Assembly: GCF_040049295.1 (NCBI RefSeq)
Contig: NZ_JBDZDQ010000002.1
Span: 310,001-374,000 of the forward strand
Direction: 5' to 3'
DNA from: Sphingomonas sp. KR3-1
Lineage (GTDB): Bacteria > Pseudomonadota > Alphaproteobacteria > Sphingomonadales > Sphingomonadaceae
DNA: 64,000 nt
This document shows positions 58,042 through 64,000 of this stretch, piece after piece; position 1 is the stretch's first letter, and the number at the start of each line of letters is the position of its first letter. The notes below the pieces were generated by a model. That model did not search any database. It was not told the origin of the DNA and was given only the letters and a program-made list of their open reading frames with translations. Made by a program: the position numbers and the translations under genes.

Positions 58042-59040
58042 TCAATGCGCGCACTGCTCGCCATAAGCGGCGATCAGCGATTTGCGATATTCGGCCAGCG
58101 GCTGCAGGCCGACCGATTTCCGCCACTCCTCCACCCCTGCCTCGTCTTCTAGCGGCCGGGGACGCCAGCCCGTCTCACCGCAGACGAACTGCGATCCGTA
58201 GCGCTGCTTTCCCGTGAGCGGCAGCATCACGCGGTCGTACAGCAGGGCATAGTTCCGGCCGTCGACTTCCCGGCGCGCGAGCAACGGCTCCATCAGCTTG
58301 AGCATCCTGAGCTGGAAGATCGGGTCGTCGTCGGCGTGCTGCACGAGCAGCCAGGCATTGCCGGCGGCAAGCTTGCCCACCGCCGAGATGGTCGGCCAGC
58401 CGTGCTGTGCGACCACGGTCTTGAGCCAGGCGGTATTGCGATGATCCTGGTCGCGGATGGCGCGCCAGAGCAGCGCGATCAGCACGCGGCGGCTGTCCGG
58501 GTCGAGTGCCGGCGCATCCGCTGCATCGCCCTGGCCCCACACCGTTGCCATTCGTAGCACCTGGTCGGGAATGACCGCGACGTGCAACTGGTCCCGCAAC
58601 TCCCCCAGGCTGTTGGGCGCGGCGGATGCCGCCTGGCGGACGGCGAACAGATAGGTGTGATAGACCGGAAGCGCGGTCGCCAGGGCACGCGAATAGCTCG
58701 GCCAGTCCTTGAAGTCCTGCGCGGTCCAGCCGGCCATCATGACCTCGCTGCAGACGTCGGTCGCATAGGCGGACCAATAATCGGCCGGGGCATGATAGCC
58801 CAGTGCCGCCAGTGCTGCTTCGTCGCGCGGAGGATTGGCGCGGCAGCTGTCGAGATAGGCCTTGATCGCCTGCCAGTGGGCAACCTCCGCCGCGTTGGCG
58901 CCAGGCAGGCTGCCGCGCAGCCACGCATAGTCGCCGGGGTCGAAATACCCGTCGCGCACATGGCTGGCGATCTGCGGCGGCAGCGACTGCGCGGATGCAG
59001 TATTGGCGAGAAACGCGAGAACGAGCAGCAGCGCGCGCAA
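58042..59040 (-). CDS. Secreted DUF6624 protein
   Basis: A 332-residue protein with a signal peptide (MRALLLVLAFLANTASAQ). The DUF6624 signature GWPTISAVGKLAAGNAWLLV followed by QHADDDPIFQLRMLKLM lies near 225-260. The start is TTG at 59040 with AGGGGG upstream; frames further up overlap the receptor terminator. Function unknown. Confidence 0.75.
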   Translation of the reverse strand: MRALLLVLAFLANTASAQSLPPQIASHVRDGYFDPGDYAWLRGSLPGANAAEVAHWQAIKAYLDSCRANPPRDEAALAALGYHAPADYWSAYATDVCSEVMMAGWTAQDFKDWPSYSRALATALPVYHTYLFAVRQAASAAPNSLGELRDQLHVAVIPDQVLRMATVWGQGDAADAPALDPDSRRVLIALLWRAIRDQDHRNTAWLKTVVAQHGWPTISAVGKLAAGNAWLLVQHADDDPIFQLRMLKLMEPLLARREVDGRNYALLYDRVMLPLTGKQRYGSQFVCGETGWRPRPLEDEAGVEEWRKSVGLQPLAEYRKSLIAAYGEQCAH

Positions 59041-59102
59041 TGGACAACCCCCTTCAGCCGATGACGGCGCGAGCCTATTTCCCGGAAATCGGAGCCGCAA
59101 AG

Positions 59103-59137
59103 AAAAAGGGCACCCCGGCCGAAGCCGAGGTGCCCCC
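59103..59137 (-). terminator. Terminator of the receptor genes
   Basis: Minus strand GGGCACC, inner stem GGC-TTCG-GCC, GGTGCCC, then TTTTTCT, 22 bases after the stop of the receptor gene at 59159. Confidence 0.9.
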
Positions 59138-59158
59138 GCGACCCCCGAGGGGGAAGGC

Positions 59159-61015
59159 TCAGAACGAGGCCCAGTCCTCGCTGCCGGCCGTCGCCAGCGC
59201 GGGCATCGGCTTGACCGGCGAGACATAGGCCGCTGCCTTCTTCGCCGCCGCCTTGGCCGGGCGCAGCGCCGGCCGCATCGCGGCACTGGCGCCAACGGTA
59301 AAGCGGCTTGCCTGCTCCGAAAGCGCGCTCACCTCGGTGTTGAGGTTGCGCGCCGCCGCCGAGGTTTCCTCGACCATCGCGGCATTCTGCTGGGTCGACT
59401 GGTCCATCGTGCCGATCGCGGTGCTGATCTGAGTGATCGCAGTCGACTGCGCCGCATTGTCGGTCGCCATCTCGGCGAGCAGCGTGTGCACTTCGCTCAC
59501 ATCGCTCGAGATGTTGGCGAGCGCGCTGTCGACCTTCTCGACCATCTCCACTGCCGAGACGATATCGGTCTGGGTGGCGGTCAACTGGTCGCGGGCGCGG
59601 CCGGCTTCCTCCTCGGCGCGCATCGCGAGCGCCGAGACGAGGTCGGCGACGACCGCGAAGCCGCGGCCCGCCTCGCCGGCGCGACCGGCTTCGACTGCCG
59701 CGTTCATCGCGAGCACGCGCGTCTGGAAGGCGATCTTGTCGAGGCCCTCGATCACGCTGTCGATGCCCTTGGCGGACTCGTTGACGCGGGTCATCGCCTG
59801 CATCGCCTCGTCGGCGATCGCGCGGCCGCCCGAGACGGTGCTGATCGCCCCGTCCGCGCGCTCCACGGTGCGCCCGGCGGAGGTGGCCATCGCGCGCAGG
59901 CGCTGGTCCATCTGCGTCACGGCGGCGGAGGTCTCCTCCAGGCTCGCCGCGTTCGCTTCGGTGCGGCGCGCCAGGTCTTCCGATGCCTGGGCGATCTCGG
60001 TCGAGCCGGTGTGGATCGTCGAGGTCGATTCCATCACCGATCCGATCAGCGTGCGCAGGCTGGTCAGCGCCTCGTTGAAGTTCGCCTTGAGCGCCGCATA
60101 GTCGGCCGGGAAGTCGCGGTCGATCGACGCGGTCAGGTCGCCCTTGGCGACTTCGCCGAGATTATGGCCGAGCGTGTCGACCACCATCTTCTGCTCGGCA
60201 TCCGCGATTGCCTTGGCGGCGGCGGCGGCTTCTTGCGCCTGGGCGGTGTCGCGGAACACCAGCACGGTCTTCGCCATCGCGCCCAGTTCGTCGCCGCGAT
60301 CGGTGCCGGGCACCTCGACGCGGTTGTTGCCGTCGGCGAGCGCACGCATCGTGTCCTGCAGGCGGGCGAGGGGGTTGGTGATCCCCGAACGCGAGACGAA
60401 GAAGGCGACCCCCATCGCCACCAGGATCGACAGCACGCTGACGGTCAGCATCGTGTAGGTGGTGCTGTCGCTGCTCTTGCCGAGCTCGACCGACTGGGTG
60501 CGGCCATCGGCGACGATCTGGTCGTTGAACTTGACCAGCACTGCCGCCAGCTCGCTGACCAGCGGATCCATCTGCGCCAGCAGCGCCTTTGCCCCGTCGT
60601 CGTCATTGCGCTGGCCGAGCACGATCGCGCGCGAGGCCAGGTCATGGATCTTGGCGAGGCGGCTGCGGAAGTCGTCGAGCTGTGGCTTCAGAGAGGGCTG
60701 GAGCCGCTCGGCATTGCCGAGCAGCTTCTCGCCCGCCTGGTAGTTGGCAAGCTCGATCTCGTCCGCTTCCTGCGCGGTCTTCGAGCTGCCCTCATAGGCG
60801 AGCGCACGATAGCCGGCATAGGCCATGTCCGACGCGCGGCGATTGGCGCGGGCCAGCTCGGTCGCCACCGGCATGTGGTTCTGGACGAGGTCCGAATAGT
60901 TGGAATCGATGCGCTGCAGCTCCTTCGAGCCGAACAGCGACATGGAAAGCCCGACCGCCGCGACAATGGCGACGAGCGCCAGGATCTTGGTCGGAATCTT
61001 GAACTTGGCGAGCAT
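59159..61015 (-). CDS. Methyl-accepting chemotaxis protein 1
   Basis: A 618-residue receptor. It has an N-terminal transmembrane helix (ILALVAIVAAVGLSM), a periplasmic four-helix sensor (about 30-185), a second helix (TMLTVSVLSILVAMGVAFFV), HAMP and a second HAMP-like region, and a methyl-accepting domain with the hairpin GLDKIAFQTRVLAMNAAVEA, GRAGEAGRGFAVVADLV. It ends in DWASF, a WxxF tail like that which binds CheR in enteric receptors. ATG at 61015. It follows the second receptor after 78 bases. Confidence 0.93.
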   Translation of the reverse strand: MLAKFKIPTKILALVAIVAAVGLSMSLFGSKELQRIDSNYSDLVQNHMPVATELARANRRASDMAYAGYRALAYEGSSKTAQEADEIELANYQAGEKLLGNAERLQPSLKPQLDDFRSRLAKIHDLASRAIVLGQRNDDDGAKALLAQMDPLVSELAAVLVKFNDQIVADGRTQSVELGKSSDSTTYTMLTVSVLSILVAMGVAFFVSRSGITNPLARLQDTMRALADGNNRVEVPGTDRGDELGAMAKTVLVFRDTAQAQEAAAAAKAIADAEQKMVVDTLGHNLGEVAKGDLTASIDRDFPADYAALKANFNEALTSLRTLIGSVMESTSTIHTGSTEIAQASEDLARRTEANAASLEETSAAVTQMDQRLRAMATSAGRTVERADGAISTVSGGRAIADEAMQAMTRVNESAKGIDSVIEGLDKIAFQTRVLAMNAAVEAGRAGEAGRGFAVVADLVSALAMRAEEEAGRARDQLTATQTDIVSAVEMVEKVDSALANISSDVSEVHTLLAEMATDNAAQSTAITQISTAIGTMDQSTQQNAAMVEETSAAARNLNTEVSALSEQASRFTVGASAAMRPALRPAKAAAKKAAAYVSPVKPMPALATAGSEDWASF

Positions 61016-61093
61016 CTTGATTTCCCTGTGCGGAAGCGGGCCCTCCAACCGGAGAACCCGCTTCAAATCATTGCGTCGTTGGAAACGAGGGCA

Positions 61094-62986
61094 TCAGAAC
61101 GACGTCCAGTCGTCGTCGCCGCCGCCGCTCGTCACCGGCTTGCTGAGGGGGAGGGGTTTCACCGGCGAGACATAGGATGCCGCCGGCTTCTTGCTCGCCG
61201 GTTTTGCCGGTCGAGCGGGGACCGGCATGGGCGCGGGGCGCATCGCCGGGCGAACCGCGGCGGTGCCGACCGTGAAGCGGCCTGCCTGGTCCGAAAGAGC
61301 ACTCACTTCGGTGCTCAGGTTGCGCGCGGCGGCGGAAGTTTCCTCCACCATCGCGGCATTCTGCTGGGTCGACTGGTCCATCGTCCCGATCGCCGAGCTG
61401 ATCTGGGTGATTGCGGTCGACTGGGCCTGGTTGTCGTTTGCCATTTCTGCGAGCAGCGTGTGCACCTCGCTCACGTCGCCCGAGATGTTGGCGAGCGCGC
61501 CGTCGACCTTCTCGACCATCTCCACCGCGGCGACGATGTCGGTCTGCGTCGCGGTCAGCTGGTCACGGGCGCGGCCGGCCTCTTCCTCGGCGCGCATGGC
61601 GAGGGCGGAGACGAGGTCGGCGACGACCGCGAAACCGCGGCCGGCCTCGCCGGCGCGGCCAGCCTCGACCGCGGCGTTCATCGCAAGAACGCGGGTCTGG
61701 AAGGCGATCTTATCGAGGCCCTCGATCACGCTGTCGATGCCCTTGGCGCTGTCCGCCACGCGAGTCATCGCCTGCACGGCTTCATCGGCAATCGCGCGGC
61801 CGCCCGAGACGGTGCTGATCGCGCCGTCGGCACGCTCCACGGTGCGGCCTGCCGAGGCGGCCATGGCACGCAGGCGCTCGTCCATCTGGGCGACAGCGGC
61901 GGAGGTCTCCTCCAGGCTGGCGGCATTGGCTTCGGTGCGGCGCGCCAGGTCTTCGGAGGCCTGGGCGATCTCGGTCGAGCCGGTGTGGATCGCCTGGGTC
62001 GATTCCATCACCGAGCTGATCAGCAAGCGCAGGCTGGTCACCGCCTCGTTGAAGTTGGTCTTGAGCTCGGCATAGGCGGCCGGATAGGCGGCGGTGATCT
62101 CGGCGGTCAGGTCGCCATGGCTTAGCGCCTGCAGCGTGTCGCGCAGCGTCGCCATCACAGCCTGCAGCTCGGCGGACGAGCGGGCATCGGCCTCGGCGCG
62201 GGCCTTGGTGCCCAGGCGGAACTGCTCGACGGCATTGGCGATCTGGCCGAGTTCGTCGGCACGGTCGCGGCTCGGCACTTCGGCCTCGCCACCCTGCGCG
62301 AGCACGGTGGTGGCTTCGGTCAGCTTGGCCATCGGCAGCGCGACGGTGCGGTTGATGATCAGCCAGATGCCGATCAGGCCGGCAAAGGCCACCAGCGACA
62401 GCAGGATGGTCATCGCGAACGAGAAGGTCGTCTGGCTCTGGCCATAGGCATTGTCCTTGGCCGAGCGGTCGCGCGTCTTGGCGAGCAGGTCGTCGGCCGC
62501 CTCGATCGCGTCGTGCGACTTGTCCTTGCCCACGCCCTTGATCGCGGCGAAGGCGCCGGCCTGCTCGCCCTTGTCGTGCAGGTCGAAGATCGTCTTGTTG
62601 GCGTCGATCAGTGCGGTCGCCTTGCCGCGCAGGTCGTCCACGCTGCCGCTGAAGTCGCTGCCGGCGACCTTGCTGTAGGAATCGATGTCGGCAAGCAGCT
62701 TGGCCTCGCCCTTGGCGCGGCGCTCGACCAGGCTGGCCGTGTCCTTCTCGCTGGCGGCGTTGTAATAGCTGTAGACGATGATGCGCAGCTCGCGGATGTC
62801 CGCCAGGATGTCGGTCAGGCCGGAAAGCCCGGTGATGCCGTTCTCGACATGGCGGGTGGCGACGCCGCTCAGGACTTTGTTCGAAGCATAGCCATTGATG
62901 CCCATGCCGAGCACCAGCGCGCCGAGAAGGGAGAAGGCGATGAGCAGCTTCTTCGCAAGCGGCCAGCTGTTGACGGTCCTGAGCAT
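61094..62986 (-). CDS. Methyl-accepting chemotaxis protein 2
   Basis: A 630-residue receptor with two transmembrane helices (LLIAFSLLGALVLGMGINGY, and ILLSLVAFAGLIGIWLIINR), a different sensor domain from receptor 1, and a signalling half that is almost identical to that of receptor 1 over about 300 residues. It ends DDWTSF. ATG at 62986 is 73 bases below TATAAT (63065-63060). It leads the two-receptor operon. Confidence 0.93.
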   Translation of the reverse strand: MLRTVNSWPLAKKLLIAFSLLGALVLGMGINGYASNKVLSGVATRHVENGITGLSGLTDILADIRELRIIVYSYYNAASEKDTASLVERRAKGEAKLLADIDSYSKVAGSDFSGSVDDLRGKATALIDANKTIFDLHDKGEQAGAFAAIKGVGKDKSHDAIEAADDLLAKTRDRSAKDNAYGQSQTTFSFAMTILLSLVAFAGLIGIWLIINRTVALPMAKLTEATTVLAQGGEAEVPSRDRADELGQIANAVEQFRLGTKARAEADARSSAELQAVMATLRDTLQALSHGDLTAEITAAYPAAYAELKTNFNEAVTSLRLLISSVMESTQAIHTGSTEIAQASEDLARRTEANAASLEETSAAVAQMDERLRAMAASAGRTVERADGAISTVSGGRAIADEAVQAMTRVADSAKGIDSVIEGLDKIAFQTRVLAMNAAVEAGRAGEAGRGFAVVADLVSALAMRAEEEAGRARDQLTATQTDIVAAVEMVEKVDGALANISGDVSEVHTLLAEMANDNQAQSTAITQISSAIGTMDQSTQQNAAMVEETSAAARNLSTEVSALSDQAGRFTVGTAAVRPAMRPAPMPVPARPAKPASKKPAASYVSPVKPLPLSKPVTSGGGDDDWTSF

Positions 62987-63059
62987 AGCGGTGTTCCACT
63001 GACTTTCGGCGCCCGGTAAGACGCGATGGATAGGCCCCGAGGTGGGGAAAACTATCTCC

Positions 63060-63103
63060 ATTATAGGACTGGCGGTCCCTTTGGCCCCGGAACTACGTAG
63101 TTC
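63060..63103. promoter_or_regulatory. Receptor operon promoter with GAACTACGTAGTTC palindrome
   Basis: Minus-strand GTCCTATAATGG (TATAAT 63065-63060). The perfect 14-bp palindrome GAACTACGTAGTTC (63090-63103) is 24 bases upstream. Its core ACTACGTA is shared with the PilZ promoter at about 45480. Confidence 0.55.
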
Positions 63104-63170
63104 GCCGGAGGCTAACGAGAAAGAACAGCAGCCAATCCTTGCCGAGGCCGCGGTGGTCTTCGGCTCGTCC

Positions 63171-63176
63171 TATAAT
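63171..63176 (+). promoter_or_regulatory. Porin gene -10
   Basis: GTCCTATAATTG, 29 bases before the GTG start at 63206. The same CCTATAAT word as in the flagellar genes, which suggests it is the general -10 of this organism and not flagellum-specific. Confidence 0.5.
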
Positions 63177-63205
63177 TGTCACGGTAACCATTTCCGGAGT
63201 GTTCC

Positions 63206-64000
63206 GTGGCCTCTTCCGTCTCCCTTCGTCTCGCCTGCTCTGCGATCCTGCCTCTCCTCGCCGCCACGCCCGCCTTCGCGCAGGATCAGGTCAAGCTTAG
63301 CATCAACGGCAGCGTCCGCGCCCGCGCCGAGACGATCGACGGCCAGTTCCGCCCGAACACGCCGGAGAGCGACAGCTTCCTGTCGTTCCGCACGATGGTT
63401 GCGGCGAAGATCGATATCGGACCGCTCACGATCGGCGGCGAAGTCGTCGATGCGCGCGGCTATGGCGAGAGCGACAAGAGCTCGGTGCGCACAAACGAGA
63501 TCAACGATCTCGAGCCGGCCCAAGTCTATCTCGCCTATCGCCCGGCCAAGGGCGTGCAGGTCACCGTCGGCAAGTTCTCGATGGACATAGGCTCGAGCCG
63601 CCTCGTCGGCCGCACCGATTTCCCCAACGGCGTGCCCACCTATATGGGCGCCAAGCTCGAGGCGCAGGACAAGCACAAGAATGCGCTCGTGCTGTTCTGG
63701 ACGCGGCCCTTCACGGCGCTGCCCGACACCCCGGCCGACATCTATGACAACAAGGCCCAGCTCGACCGCGCGACCGAGAATATCGAATTCTTCGGCGGCG
63801 ACGCCACGCTCGCCCGCCTTTTCGGCACGACCTCGCTCGAGGCCTATGGCTATCGGCTGATCGAGCACGACCGCGCCACCCACCCGACGCGCAACCGCCG
63901 CCTGGTCACCTTCGGCGCGCGCCTGCGCCGGGCGCCGGCCAAGGCCAAGTTCGACTATGAAGTCGAAGGCGCCGTCCAGCGTGGCCTGGCGCGTGCGACC
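63206..64000 (+). CDS. Alginate-export-type outer membrane porin (partial)
   Basis: The first 265 codons of a beta-barrel protein, open to the window edge. GTG at 63206 has GGAGT about seven bases upstream. The signal peptide (ASSVSLRLACSAILPLLAAT, cleaved after AFA) is followed by the alginate-export domain pattern (KLSINGSVRARAETIDGQFR, DLEPAQVYLAYRPAKGVQVT, VGKFSMDIGSSRLVGRTDFP). These porins export or import sugars or other small solutes. Not flagellar. Confidence 0.85.
   Translation, partial: MASSVSLRLACSAILPLLAATPAFAQDQVKLSINGSVRARAETIDGQFRPNTPESDSFLSFRTMVAAKIDIGPLTIGGEVVDARGYGESDKSSVRTNEINDLEPAQVYLAYRPAKGVQVTVGKFSMDIGSSRLVGRTDFPNGVPTYMGAKLEAQDKHKNALVLFWTRPFTALPDTPADIYDNKAQLDRATENIEFFGGDATLARLFGTTSLEAYGYRLIEHDRATHPTRNRRLVTFGARLRRAPAKAKFDYEVEGAVQRGLARAT

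Noticed and set aside
59003..62125. Long plus-strand frame opposite the receptors
   Set aside because: Repeats in it only mirror the duplicated receptor domains on the minus strand.
1..64000. tRNA, rRNA, CRISPR array, prophage or intact transposase
   Set aside because: None seen; no cloverleaf-like sequence, no regular direct repeats with spacers, no transposase or phage genes.

Overview
The window is a very GC-rich (about two thirds G+C), densely packed flagellar and chemotaxis locus from an alphaproteobacterium. The alphaproteobacterial flagellar regulators FlbT, FlaF, FliX and FlbD, the gene order fliG-fliH-fliF-fliN-flbD-flhA, and the style of the housekeeping genes (FadL porin, DUF2147, alginate-export porin, DUF6624) point to a sphingomonad (Sphingomonas or a close relative). 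This is inferred from gene content; there is no rRNA in the window.

Layout. 1-6.3 kb: flbT-fliI-(fliJ) leftward, diverging from flgE-flgK-flgL. 6.3-11.4 kb: a non-core insert (DUF308-like membrane protein and its TetR regulator, a TPR/small membrane protein pair, two secreted proteins). 11.5-14.1 kb: fliL-fliM-DUF6468-motE-like leftward, diverging from flgF-flgG-flgA-flgH (14.2-16.9 kb). 17.1-19.1 kb: flagellin and two small unknown genes. 19.2-19.35 kb: a candidate small RNA with an anti-Shine-Dalgarno loop. 19.4-29.1 kb: fliG-fliH, fliF-fliN-flbD-flhA and fliK-flgD, all leftward. 29.1-35 kb: a large FlaEY-like gene and flgB rightward, then flgI-rod-binding protein-FlgN-like leftward, diverging from fliX. 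35.2-38.1 kb: DUF2147, FadL, a metallo-beta-lactamase-fold protein. 38.1-43 kb: a MITE-like element, flgC-fliE-fliQ-fliR-flhB leftward, diverging from a short fliN-like gene, fliO and fliP. 43.2-44.4 kb: small accessory genes of lower GC. 44.8-54.2 kb: a PilZ gene and a 12-gene leftward operon motA-STAS-cheY-cheA-cheW-cheR-cheB-cheY-cheD-unknown-motB-fliL2. 54.3-57.6 kb: a methyltransferase and a HAD-domain protein, diverging from flaF. 58-63 kb: DUF6624 and two tandem chemoreceptors. 63.2-64 kb: the start of an alginate-export-type porin.

Together the genes encode the export gate and ATPase, MS ring, C ring, rod, P and L rings, hook, hook-filament junction, flagellin, stator and one chemotaxis pathway. 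Not seen here: fliD, fliS, most of fliJ, and any sigma factor gene (rpoN, fliA).

The most interesting signals are regulatory. FlbD lacks the key residues of a sigma-54 activator (GAFTGA reads GAFPGA, the Walker B Asp is Arg). The flagellar promoters show a CCTATAAT-type -10 rather than -24/-12 boxes. A 13-bp palindrome GGCA-N5-TGCC recurs between the divergent flagellar operons, at 11-12 or 31-32 bp from the -10. A candidate small RNA, a flagellin leader hairpin and several intergenic repeats add to this.
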